Shown here piece after piece: positions 17,125-25,614 of a stretch of DNA of 64,000 nucleotides (its first letter is position 1; every line of letters starts with the position of its first letter). The stretch spans positions 248,001-312,000 of the forward strand of contig JAEZGN010000021.1 of the NCBI GenBank assembly GCA_023437305.1. Reading direction: 5' to 3'. The position numbers and the translations under genes were made by a program. Below the pieces are notes generated by a model. That model saw only the letters and a program-made list of their open reading frames with translations. It did not search any database and was not told where the DNA came from. Source of the stretch: Bacteroidota bacterium (GTDB lineage Bacteria; Bacteroidota; Bacteroidia; Bacteroidales; Dysgonomonadaceae).

Positions 17125-20091
17125 TTATTGGACAATTATTTTTTTGCTGAATTCCCCATCTGCTGTAATTGCTTTAAGGATATAAACTCCCGGTACCGGA
17201 AAATCGAAACGCACCTCATGTATTTCTTGCGGAGTCTTCCGTTCGGCTTTGTGTACAAGACTTCCGCCAAGATTGTAAGCCAGCATAGTCACACTTGCCG
17301 GTGTATCAAGTGTTAGACGTGTTGTAACAGAAAGATGTGAGGTCGCAATAACATCAAATGCGTTATTATTATCAGTTACCGTTATCGAAGATTTAATCTG
17401 AGATTGATAAATTTTCTTATCACATCCCGATTCTATCACTACTCTATGGTTAATAGCCCCTTGTGATGAATACACAACTTCCATCCCATTTGAAGCATGC
17501 CAATAGGTTCCCGCAACAAAACGGCTCCATTTCAGATTGATAATTTCGCCACCATTGTTATTTATATTTACAACTCCATATACAGGATCGGATGTGTTAA
17601 TGGATTTCAACAAAACATCATGTCCGTTAATCGAAAAATAAATAGTTTTGCCAACTCTTTCCATTCTGATACGATCTCCATATTGTACTGTGGTGAATGG
17701 AGTGGTGTCTTTCGTATTATTATTTATGAAGTAAAGGTCATGACCATCCATATACACTCCATAATGGAAATTCAAGATACTAGAGGCTGTTGGGTTTGTT
17801 CTGCTTATCATATAACCGACAGAAGATCCGGTACTTTTTTCAGATGCAATCCATTCTAAGTAGGCGAAATCTGCAGAACTGAAGCCATTAGAGGTTACAG
17901 CTTGTATTTTTCCATTTTCTTCAGTGACTTTTTGAAAGTTGAATCCACCTATTTCTTTTATTGTCAAATCATAAGTACCTGACGCTAATGAGTCGATTAC
18001 GTAGTTATCTTTTGTAAAAAGACCCATGCGAACTTCCTTATTAGTAGATACATCAACCAAAGAATAAGTGTAACCTCTCAAGCCTTCTTTCATTGAAATA
18101 TGAATATTTCCATTCTCTATTTGATAGCCGTCTTCACATTCAGGTTCGCTAACTGTTATTTCCCCAAAAATATCTGATGTTTTATATCCAAATGTAAATA
18201 TGTCCTTGCCATTACCGTCTGTATCCCAAAAGACATTATTGAAAAGTATCTTTGAACGTAAGGCATCTATTTCCGACATTTTATGATACTCAATGTCTCC
18301 GGAAGAAAAATTACCTGTACCCGAACGATCTATTAATAAATAACTCTTTCCATTGATATAATTTTTGAACTCAGATGCACGTTGATCAATATAAGATAGC
18401 TCTACTGTCTGACCTTTTACTACATCAGTAAAGCCATCTATAATACAATTGGTAAGAGTAATATTGTTCGTATCAAACAGTATTGATCCATATACAGATT
18501 TTCCTTTGTTTTCATCCGCTATAATTATATTATGATTGTTATTCGCTCCGTTCTCAAGAATAGAGATTGTATTTCCGTCAATTAATACTTCTATTCTTGT
18601 CCCAATATAAGCTTGTCCGAATTGTGGATAAACGAGCTGACCCTTGAATATTTTAAATATAAACCCATTAGCTCCAATATGGTATCCATAATCCTGATTA
18701 TCTACCCTATACGTTATATTAAAAGGACCTGTTGCTCGAGTAAGTGTACAGCTAATCGATCCTTTATCTCCTAGCAAGGGGGTCATTGTGGTTGCTTGTG
18801 CTTGTACAGAAGACTCCCTTTTTATGGAATATACGTTATCCCCGGTTTCTGTGAATACTACCCCGTTTGAATTCCAGTTCAGAGTTTGAATACCTGTTGG
18901 TGGTGGAGGTATTGGGATATTTGTCTTTAATAGCCATTGACGTTCCATTATTTTCAGGCCGGCAAGGTTATTCACTGTTTTTGTTTGTATCGAACGATCG
19001 TTATCCCCATAGATTACATACTGTCCATCAGCTATGGAGTCCTTTTGCTGATGAGATAATACCAGTAGTCGATATCTCGACGGCTTATTATAGCTGTTAT
19101 TACCATCAAAAGAATCGTATGCTCCTCCCAGCTGATCGGAAAAGTATGGACCTTCTTCATAAGAAGTAGTTGCTTTAGTTTGATATGTGCCGCTGGCATC
19201 ATCGCGACCATAGCCTGTTATACGTGTATTATAACCTTCGTTTTCTTCCAAGTCCCATAGCAGTTGGTCTTTACTGCCAATATAAGATTTATATAATGTA
19301 ACTCCATACTTGAGGGCAAGGTAGGATTCGACTTTACGTCTTTCTAAAGGAGTAAGGAAACGATTGAAAATAATTAATTCCGGAGTAGTACCCCAGAATG
19401 CAAGATTAGACGGAATGTCATATTGCGATGTATTATTTACATTACTCTTTTCATATATATGTCCAAGAGAAAATACATTCGTAGTAGGTTCTCCCCATAA
19501 GCCTGTAGAAGGAGGGATACTGCGCAAGTAAGATAGTATGCGTAAGGATTTTTCTCTAAACTCGTTTATATTAGGCTCCGGGTCTGAAGATTTGTATATC
19601 AGGTCATGACCGGTTTCATTTCCATAATCAAATGGAACTTTTTCACTTTCTTTACTATGTATTACTTTATCAGTAGTAATCCACGCCCCTTGTCCGGGTC
19701 TTCCATTCCATCCGTAGAGATTCATCTCTTGATCGAATCGTGAATTGGCACCGAATAGCCCGATAATGGTAGCTTGGGATAATAAAGCTCGTTTTAGTAA
19801 TAATTCCTGACTGGAGGTCATTGAAGCCAAGTCTAGACCGGGTATAAAGTTATATGTCCGCACTTTTGACCGTGCTTGCACAAATTCATTACCGAATAGA
19901 GGTCCACGCGGATCATAATTTCTTAGTTTAAGGTTGTCTCCTCCGTAATCCTGCCAATGGTAATTACCTTGCAGATCTTTACTCACCGGCTCAGTCTTCA
20001 TCCACACCTCTGCTCCGGGAATACCACCTGGGGACTGGGCATAAAGAAACAATACTCCTTGAGTAAATAATAGTAGTAAAATTTTCTTCAT
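17125..20091 (-). CDS. Large exported protein with T9SS type A sorting domain
   Basis: 988 residues. It has a signal peptide (1-18, ending LYAQ) and an N-terminal region (about 20-330) of the type found in Bacteroidetes surface proteins annotated with LamG/DUF8202-like domains. Several beta-sandwich segments follow. A C-terminal Por-type sorting domain (about 910-988) is recognisable by the glycine/proline pattern near VPGVYILKA and the final GEFSKKIIVQ. Such domains direct passage through the type IX system and attachment to the cell surface. It is the first gene of the operon with the RHS toxin (15-base gap), so it may display or help deliver it. No catalytic motif is visible. The sorting domain call is firm; the partner role is inference. 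Confidence 0.7.
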   Translation of the reverse strand: MKKILLLLFTQGVLFLYAQSPGGIPGAEVWMKTEPVSKDLQGNYHWQDYGGDNLKLRNYDPRGPLFGNEFVQARSKVRTYNFIPGLDLASMTSSQELLLKRALLSQATIIGLFGANSRFDQEMNLYGWNGRPGQGAWITTDKVIHSKESEKVPFDYGNETGHDLIYKSSDPEPNINEFREKSLRILSYLRSIPPSTGLWGEPTTNVFSLGHIYEKSNVNNTSQYDIPSNLAFWGTTPELIIFNRFLTPLERRKVESYLALKYGVTLYKSYIGSKDQLLWDLEENEGYNTRITGYGRDDASGTYQTKATTSYEEGPYFSDQLGGAYDSFDGNNSYNKPSRYRLLVLSHQQKDSIADGQYVIYGDNDRSIQTKTVNNLAGLKIMERQWLLKTNIPIPPPPTGIQTLNWNSNGVVFTETGDNVYSIKRESSVQAQATTMTPLLGDKGSISCTLTRATGPFNITYRVDNQDYGYHIGANGFIFKIFKGQLVYPQFGQAYIGTRIEVLIDGNTISILENGANNNHNIIIADENKGKSVYGSILFDTNNITLTNCIIDGFTDVVKGQTVELSYIDQRASEFKNYINGKSYLLIDRSGTGNFSSGDIEYHKMSEIDALRSKILFNNVFWDTDGNGKDIFTFGYKTSDIFGEITVSEPECEDGYQIENGNIHISMKEGLRGYTYSLVDVSTNKEVRMGLFTKDNYVIDSLASGTYDLTIKEIGGFNFQKVTEENGKIQAVTSNGFSSADFAYLEWIASEKSTGSSVGYMISRTNPTASSILNFHYGVYMDGHDLYFINNNTKDTTPFTTVQYGDRIRMERVGKTIYFSINGHDVLLKSINTSDPVYGVVNINNNGGEIINLKWSRFVAGTYWHASNGMEVVYSSQGAINHRVVIESGCDKKIYQSQIKSSITVTDNNNAFDVIATSHLSVTTRLTLDTPASVTMLAYNLGGSLVHKAERKTPQEIHEVRFDFPVPGVYILKAITADGEFSKKIIVQ

Positions 20092-20945
20092 AAATTTTCT
20101 GTTTGAATTATGAGATATAAGGCATCTTATAACATGAAAGACAATATTATTTCATGCTGTAGTTTAGGGTTTTACATCATAAGGACAAAAACTGATTTTA
20201 GAAGATGTGTTTTGGTTTGTATTTCTTATACAATTCTTCCGGGTCAATGGTATAAGAGTTTTTCAGTTTTGTAAGATTACGATGGAATGTGTCTCCAATG
20301 ATTTTTTTATAGTTCTGTGTATTTAGTTTATATACGCCTTTGTTAAAGTTTATTTATATTTCACAGAATAAAATATTACGAAGGGGGCTAGCCTATCGCT
20401 ATATTGCTATCTAAAATTACTTGCCTAGTGGAATGTAGTTATAGATAGAGACGCTTTCCTTTTAAACAAATTAACTTAAAAAAAGTTCAATCTTGCTTAA
20501 AGAATTTAAAGCCTAAAGCTTTTGTACATAGATTTCATGTCTGTTGGGAAAGACTTTAACACATGAAATCGTGAGAGGTGATAAGTCTTTATCTCTGTCA
20601 AAGTTTTTTGTCAAATAAGTTGATGATGTTTGAATTTATTGTTTCCCTCTAAATAAATTCTTACCAGCGACTGTCTTCATCTTACTTTGAAGACCTTTAA
20701 TTGATCTATTTTGAAGAGAAACATTGTCTAAAATTATACAAAAGTTTAACTTTACAACGAATTCACAACAGCAGTTCTATAAATGTGCTGCACTCTGTAT
20801 TCACATTAAGAATTATCTACGAGAAAATCAGAAGTGCCTGTTTGTTGTCTATTTGCCCTCTTGAAGATATATTCGGAGTCGGCTTTATCAGTATCAATCA
20901 TTGTATCGTTGATGTATAAATTAAATTCTAGCCTTGTCTAACCAT
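20092..20945. other. Divergent intergenic region between toxin operon and regulator
   Basis: About 850 bases without a supported gene. It must contain the promoters of both divergent units, but I found no clean TAnnTTTG box for either. A conspicuous inverted repeat is listed separately at 20531-20570. Confidence 0.5.
20531..20570. repeat. Perfect 10-bp inverted repeat between toxin operon and regulator
   Basis: GATTTCATGT at 20531-20540 and ACATGAAATC at 20561-20570 are exact reverse complements around a 20-base loop, which itself contains a GTCT/AGAC pair. It could be an operator for the neighbouring regulator or an RNA stem; no T-run follows, so it is not a terminator. Confidence 0.5.
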
Positions 20946-22925
20946 ATGAGAAACAGATTGAGTATTCCCTATCTATTTCTATTCTTTGTATTAACCTGTT
21001 TTCAAACTCTTTCTGCTCAAATGCAAAAGGTGGATAGTCTTGAAAATGTATTGAGGCGGCACGCTTCAAACAACCGGGAGAAGGTAGATATAATGAATGA
21101 AATAGGCTACATTATATATTCGAAAGATACCCCAAAAGCAATGAAGTATGCATCTGAATCAGGTCGGCTATCAGATCAGTTGAATTACACTAAAGGGAAG
21201 GCCGTCAGCTTGTGGATAAAGGGATTGGCTTATATTAAAAGCGACAAACAATCTTCACTCAATTATTTTCGACAAAGCCTTGTGATGGCAGAAGTCATCA
21301 AAGAACAAACGGTAATATGCAATTGTCTGATTGCAATAGGAAACGTATACAAAGAACTTGGAGACATCCCCAAAAGTGATGAATCATACGAACGTGCTCT
21401 TAAAATAGCTAATGAAATAAATGATAAGAATCTTTTACTGAAATGCCTCGTAAATGTAGCACGAAGCCATAGTACAAAAGGAGAATATATAAAAGCTATC
21501 GAAATACTCGAAAGGGCCATTCTCTTGGGCGAAGAACTAAAGGATTATCCCGTTCTGTCAAAAGCACTAAACAATTTGGCGTGGATTTATGGTACTCAAG
21601 GTAATTACACGGTAGCACTCGAATGTCATTTGAAGGCTTTGAAGATTAACGAGCAACTCCATGATAAGTCGGCAATGGTAGCGAATTATGTTAATATTGC
21701 CGGAATACAATCCGACCAAAGAGAATATAAAGATGCTCTCAATTATCTTCAAAAAGCATTAAAGATTTCCGAAGAAATAAAAGACAATTTTAAGATATCC
21801 TCGTGCTTGGCTAACATAGGTCATATATATATGAACATGAACGATCCTCGCGCATTGGAATACTACGAAAAATCTTTAAGAATTGGAAGGAATAGTCAAC
21901 TAAGCTTGACTATTAACATTTTAATCAACATGGGTACTATATATACCCGAGAGAAAGAATTTCCTAAAGCGCTTGACCATCTCAATGAAGCATTTCATCT
22001 TGCCGAAAAAATAGATTTAAAGCGAGCAAAAGCTGAGATATGGGTAAAAATGGGACTGATCTATATTCAAGAAAAACGTTATGCCCAGGCATTAGACTAT
22101 ACAAAAAAGGGATTGGAGATAGCAAATGAATTGAAATTACTGAATCTTCAAAAAAACATCTATGGACAGCTATCGGAGATCTACGCCGCAACAAATAATT
22201 ATCAGGCAGCATATCAGAATCATATGCTATACAAATTATACAACGACAGTATATTCAACGAAAATAATATAAAGAAACTTGCAGACTTAGAGAGTGCTTA
22301 TAAATACGATAAGGCAAAACAAGTCTACGAAATAGAAGCACAGAATAAAGGATTAAAAATAAAGAACCAACAAGCCGTTATCCTCTTCTTGATTGTAGCC
22401 TTCGTTCTTTTATTGTTACTCGTTATAATGACTACCCGTTCGTATAGACTGAAAAAGCAGCTTCTTCGCTTAGAGCTGGAAGAGATCAATGCCGAACTGG
22501 AGAAAAATCAAAAGGAAATGACCTCAGCTACGCTTAAACTCGTACAAACAGCCGAGCGTGACGTTCGTAGCATAAAGATGCTAGAGAATATTGAGAAGAA
22601 CACAACCCCGGAAGTAAGAGACGAAATAAAATCTTTGATTTTCGATTATAGGTCACAGACATATAACTCCAACTGGGAAGAGTTTGAGATTTTATTCCAA
22701 AAAGTGCACCCTTCGTTTTATAAAAACCTTAATGACCATTTTCCAATGCTGACTCAGAATGAACGTAAGCTATGCGTATTTCTCAAACTAAATATGACAA
22801 ACAAACAAATAGCCCAAATAACATTCCAATCGGAAGAAGCACTCAAAAAAGCACGGCAGCGTTTACGAAAGAAATTCGAGATTGAACGAGATACAAATCT
22901 AGTATCTTTTATCCAAAACATATAG
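20946..22925 (+). CDS. TPR membrane regulator with LuxR-like helix-turn-helix
   Basis: About 659 residues from the ATG at 20946; the in-frame TTG twelve bases upstream is less likely. The order is a signal peptide or anchor (1-25, ending LSAQ), at least eight tetratricopeptide repeats (about 60-440, with units such as ALKIANE and ALEYYEKSL), a membrane helix (about 475-497, VILFLIVAFVLLLLLVI), a coiled coil (about 500-560), and a C-terminal HTH (about 595-655, with LTQNERKLCVFLKLNMTNKQIA). This architecture is common in Bacteroidetes sensors that place a periplasmic TPR domain and a cytoplasmic DNA-binding domain on one chain. It is divergent from the toxin operon and may control it. It is followed by its own terminator. 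Confidence 0.8.
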   Translation: MRNRLSIPYLFLFFVLTCFQTLSAQMQKVDSLENVLRRHASNNREKVDIMNEIGYIIYSKDTPKAMKYASESGRLSDQLNYTKGKAVSLWIKGLAYIKSDKQSSLNYFRQSLVMAEVIKEQTVICNCLIAIGNVYKELGDIPKSDESYERALKIANEINDKNLLLKCLVNVARSHSTKGEYIKAIEILERAILLGEELKDYPVLSKALNNLAWIYGTQGNYTVALECHLKALKINEQLHDKSAMVANYVNIAGIQSDQREYKDALNYLQKALKISEEIKDNFKISSCLANIGHIYMNMNDPRALEYYEKSLRIGRNSQLSLTINILINMGTIYTREKEFPKALDHLNEAFHLAEKIDLKRAKAEIWVKMGLIYIQEKRYAQALDYTKKGLEIANELKLLNLQKNIYGQLSEIYAATNNYQAAYQNHMLYKLYNDSIFNENNIKKLADLESAYKYDKAKQVYEIEAQNKGLKIKNQQAVILFLIVAFVLLLLLVIMTTRSYRLKKQLLRLELEEINAELEKNQKEMTSATLKLVQTAERDVRSIKMLENIEKNTTPEVRDEIKSLIFDYRSQTYNSNWEEFEILFQKVHPSFYKNLNDHFPMLTQNERKLCVFLKLNMTNKQIAQITFQSEEALKKARQRLRKKFEIERDTNLVSFIQNI

Positions 22926-22964
22926 ACTAACTGGACGAAAAATAGGATTAAAAAACCAAAAAAC

Positions 22965-22991
22965 GAGGTTATCCAAACATTGGACAACCTC
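22965..22991 (+). terminator. Terminator of the TPR regulator gene
   Basis: GAGGTTATCCAA (22965-22976) pairs with TTGGACAACCTC (22980-22991) with one A-C mismatch and a 3-base loop, followed by TGTTCTTTTATT. It lies 40 bases after the regulator stop. Confidence 0.75.
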
Positions 22992-23243
22992 TGTTCTTTT
23001 ATTAAAAATGTATTATTTGATAGAGTATTCACATTCATTCCCTCCTCTTCACCTCTTTTCATATACAGATATTAATCAGACACATACAACGATTGTACAA
23101 TAATATTTTTTGATTGTCCCCTTTTTGTCCCACTCCCTTCTTTAGACCTACTACATGATTATACTCTAATTTAGTGCCGGCAATTCTTTGTCCGGGGAAC
23201 ATCCCTATTCTTTATATATACGAAGATAAGTGAATAGTATATC
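22992..23243. other. Leader region of the bactofilin operon
   Basis: No gene is seen between the upstream terminator and the first bactofilin. Approximate -7-like boxes (for example TATTTTTTG near 23105) occur, but none matches TAnnTTTG exactly, so the promoter is not placed. Confidence 0.4.
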
Positions 23244-23618
23244 ATGATAAAAAAACAAACTCAAAGAAACGATCAACCGGATGATCTGGCCTCTTTAATG
23301 CCGACAGTAATTTGTGAAAACTTTACTCTTCGCGGTAATATAAAGCAAACTCGAGCGATTCGCATCGAAGGTACTATAATAGGAAACATTGAGCAAGCTG
23401 AAACGGTAGTAATAGGAATGACAGGAACAATAAGAGGAAATGTGAATACAAAAAAACTTATTGTCTTTGGGCATATCGAAGGAGACATATTTGCTGCTGA
23501 ATCTGTACTAATAAAGTGTTCGGCACAAATAACAGGGAGGCTCAATACAGAAAATCTGAGTATGGATGAGGGTGCTATATATGAAGGCGAAATAATAATG
23601 AAGCCATCCTCACTATAA
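23244..23618 (+). CDS. Bactofilin (first copy)
   Basis: 124 residues that consist almost wholly of a bactofilin beta-helix (about 20-118). The repeated hydrophobic/glycine rungs are visible as RIEGTIIGNIEQAETVVIG, GTIRGNV, GHIEGDI and ITGRLNTENL. Bactofilins polymerise without nucleotide into membrane-associated filaments that localise cell-wall or chromosome-related proteins. The short polar N-terminus (1-20) is the usual flexible tail. It is the first gene of a three-gene unit with an actin-like ATPase and a second bactofilin, bounded by terminators at 22965 and 25337. The family call is secure; the cellular role here is unknown. Confidence 0.9.
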   Translation: MIKKQTQRNDQPDDLASLMPTVICENFTLRGNIKQTRAIRIEGTIIGNIEQAETVVIGMTGTIRGNVNTKKLIVFGHIEGDIFAAESVLIKCSAQITGRLNTENLSMDEGAIYEGEIIMKPSSL

Positions 23619-23686
23619 GAAATATATAAAACAGATAATGCTATTATTCTAATTTTTAATTGTTAAACACTTTTTTGAAAAAACCT

Positions 23687-24703
23687 ATGTATGAAATTCA
23701 ATCCTTTCCGAGTTTAATTGAGATCAACAACACAGTTTTATCCCAAACCTCTAAAGATTTGCTTCATGGTCTGAAGATTCAGCACAATGACAAATGGTAT
23801 ATCTGTGGTGATCTAGCCTTGAACGAAGGACAGTTACCTCATAAACTGATAAACTCCTCTCCTGATGATATCGATTATCAGCTTCTTGCCAAGGCATCGA
23901 TCCTGCTAGCACAGGACAAGATAGAACAACCGCTAACAATTACAACAGGCTTCCCCTACTCAACCTATTATATTTATAGAGATAAAGCCGTTGAATTCTT
24001 CAAAAAAACGCACCTACTCGACTATGATGCATCAACCCACAATGCAGGGAATAAAAAGAAAGTTGTGCTAGATGTGCAAAAGGTTGAAGTTATTCCCGAA
24101 ATTGTAGGATGCACAATTGCAATACGAAAAGGAGAGCCCAATGTTTCGGGAAGTTTTTTTGTATTTAGCTGCGGCTTTGGCACTTTCGAGTCCATCTTAA
24201 GTACCGATTCGGGAATCATAGAACAGGCAATGGTAAGTACACACGGAATACGCTATGCTGTAAATCTGATGATCAACGAACTGAGGAGTAAATATTATCT
24301 CGAGTTAAGAAATATAAATCAGCTGGACGATGCTTTTCAGCGAGGATATATCTTCTTAAATCGTCAGAATATTGATTTAAGAGAAATTCGTAAAAATGTT
24401 ATCCAGACATACTATCAAGAAGTCATATCGCCCAATCTACGGAACATTATCAATGACTCCAACCTTGTGAAAACGAATCGGATATACTTATGTGGAGGTG
24501 CGATGTATTATCAGGAGTTAGTAGACTGCTTTATTGCAGAATTTGGACATTTCACAGAAATAACGGTATTGGATAATCCGGAAACACTCGCTAGCAAAGG
24601 ATATGCTCTCAACTCTTTACGCCTCAGTGGCAGAAAAAGCTCAGCCCTTGGGATCGATATAGGCAATGCAACTACCGTAGTCACAAATTTCACAGGTGAA
24701 TAG
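23687..24703 (+). CDS. Actin-like (ParM/ALP-type) protein, apparently circularly permuted
   Basis: 338 residues from the ATG at 23687; an upstream in-frame TTG at 23660 has no support. The body matches archaeal/plasmid actin-like ALP proteins. QSFPSLIEI follows where the first hairpin should be, LTITTGFPYSTYYIYRDKA is the usual IA segment, IYLCGGAMYYQEL is the adenosine motif, and TVLDNPETLASKGYALNS is the typical family C-terminal stretch. The phosphate-1 motif, normally at the very N-terminus, is instead at the C-terminus: ALGIDIGNATTVVTNF, Asp324. The chain thus ends where an ALP protein normally begins and begins right after that point. The phosphate-2 position reads FSCGFGTFE with Ser161 where Asp is expected. 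It probably forms nucleotide-dependent filaments or a switch working with the two flanking bactofilins. Permutation is read from the sequence; function is inferred. Confidence 0.8.
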   Translation: MYEIQSFPSLIEINNTVLSQTSKDLLHGLKIQHNDKWYICGDLALNEGQLPHKLINSSPDDIDYQLLAKASILLAQDKIEQPLTITTGFPYSTYYIYRDKAVEFFKKTHLLDYDASTHNAGNKKKVVLDVQKVEVIPEIVGCTIAIRKGEPNVSGSFFVFSCGFGTFESILSTDSGIIEQAMVSTHGIRYAVNLMINELRSKYYLELRNINQLDDAFQRGYIFLNRQNIDLREIRKNVIQTYYQEVISPNLRNIINDSNLVKTNRIYLCGGAMYYQELVDCFIAEFGHFTEITVLDNPETLASKGYALNSLRLSGRKSSALGIDIGNATTVVTNFTGE

Positions 24704-24726
24704 TATAAATAGAGAATAAAAGAATA

Positions 24727-25302
24727 ATGTTTTTCATCAAACGAAAAAAAGCCAAACCTATAGAAAAAGAAACAGCAGAAGAAATAGCTGTATCAAATCA
24801 GGACAAAGTTGTTTTAGGTGGATTTTGCTTTACAGGAGTGCAAAAAGGGAACTTTTTTGTAAAAGATAGGGCTATAGTAGATACTGCTGCTACTGTTGAT
24901 GGAAGCATAACTGCTACCGATTGTACAATCGGGGGTTTAGTTAAAGGGAATGTGTTTTGCACGAACACCATACAAATTAATAGTTCGGCTGTTATAGAAG
25001 GCTCAATTATGGCAAAAAAGGCTATTATGGAAACAGGATGCAGAATTAATGGGTCGGTATCATTTGCTCCAAAAGTAGAAGTTTCAATGTTAGCTACAAA
25101 ACTTGTAGAGGCTGAAAAAATTATAGCAAACAAAAAGATTTCTAAAACCCGAGAGCTTCTTACTGAAGAGACGAACATACTCCCAAAAAGCTCTCCTATA
25201 CCTGAAGCCAAGACAGTGAATAAAGAACAGAAAAAAACAAACACCCAAAAGCCTGAATCAACAATAGTTGAATCCGTAGATAACGGTAATAATTGGTGGT
25301 AA
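24727..25302 (+). CDS. Bactofilin (second copy) with long C-terminal tail
   Basis: 191 residues. After a basic N-terminus (MFFIKRKKAK, possibly membrane-contacting) and an acidic linker comes a bactofilin-type beta-helix (about 30-125, with rungs VDGSITATDCTIGGLVKGNV and IEGSIMAKKAIMETG). A Lys/Thr/Pro-rich tail (about 135-191) ends in NNWW. The tail is longer than in the first copy and could carry a partner-binding end. It starts 23 bases after the actin-like gene and closes the unit before a strong terminator. The pairing of two unlike bactofilins suggests a co-polymer or two ends of one assembly; that is inference. Confidence 0.8.
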   Translation: MFFIKRKKAKPIEKETAEEIAVSNQDKVVLGGFCFTGVQKGNFFVKDRAIVDTAATVDGSITATDCTIGGLVKGNVFCTNTIQINSSAVIEGSIMAKKAIMETGCRINGSVSFAPKVEVSMLATKLVEAEKIIANKKISKTRELLTEETNILPKSSPIPEAKTVNKEQKKTNTQKPESTIVESVDNGNNWW

Positions 25303-25336
25303 GTGAATTTTTAGTAAACATTAGACGAAAAACTTT

Positions 25337-25384
25337 GTTCCGGAGTGATTTTATATCAAATCATCACTTCTGGAACAGTTTTTT
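25337..25384 (+). terminator. Terminator of the bactofilin/actin-like operon
   Basis: GTTCCGGAGTGATT (25337-25350) pairs, with a small bulge, with AATCATCACTTCTGGAAC (25359-25376), followed by the T-run at 25379-25384. Confidence 0.85.
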
Positions 25385-25407
25385 ATATTTATAATTAAAT
25401 ATTTACA

Positions 25408-25415
25408 TATCTTTG
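25408..25415 (+). promoter_or_regulatory. Promoter -7 box for the methyltransferase-rsgA pair
   Basis: TATCTTTG matches TAnnTTTG exactly. The -33 element is unclear in the AT-rich sequence overlapping the upstream terminator. Transcription would start near 25422, leaving a leader of about 190 bases. Confidence 0.55.
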
Positions 25416-25458
25416 CCATATGACTAAGATTTTACATAAATCGGATTTGGTATTGTAA

Positions 25459-25520
25459 ACAATCTGTATTTTCAAAACAGATTGTCCTTTCGTTTACTCT
25501 CAAATAAACCTTTTTGAGAG
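25459..25520 (+). promoter_or_regulatory. Two tandem hairpins in the leader of the methyltransferase gene
   Basis: ACAATCTGT (25459-25467) pairs perfectly with ACAGATTGT (25477-25485), and CTCTCAAA (25497-25504) pairs perfectly with TTTGAGAG (25513-25520). Both lie in the presumed 5' leader. They could act as a structured leader or as protein-binding dyads. No known riboswitch class is recognised. Confidence 0.45.
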
Positions 25521-25614
25521 GAATATTCATATTATTATAATTTAATTTTAACCTGCGTACAATAGTGCTACAGCATTGTCATGCTTGTATATGTGCGCTA
25601 ATACAAATAACGAA

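Noticed and set aside
20701..20919. Open frame of 72 codons on the plus strand before the TPR regulator
   Set aside because: It has no ribosome-binding context, no recognisable motif and poor codon quality; it is probably chance in AT-rich DNA.
24798..25244. 148-codon minus-strand frame opposite the second bactofilin
   Set aside because: It lies wholly inside a well-supported bactofilin gene and encodes no known pattern.
25576..25614. Upstream start of the methyltransferase gene (MSCLYMCANTNNE)
   Set aside because: The Cys-rich tail is atypical; the ATG at 25615 starts a normal family N-terminus.
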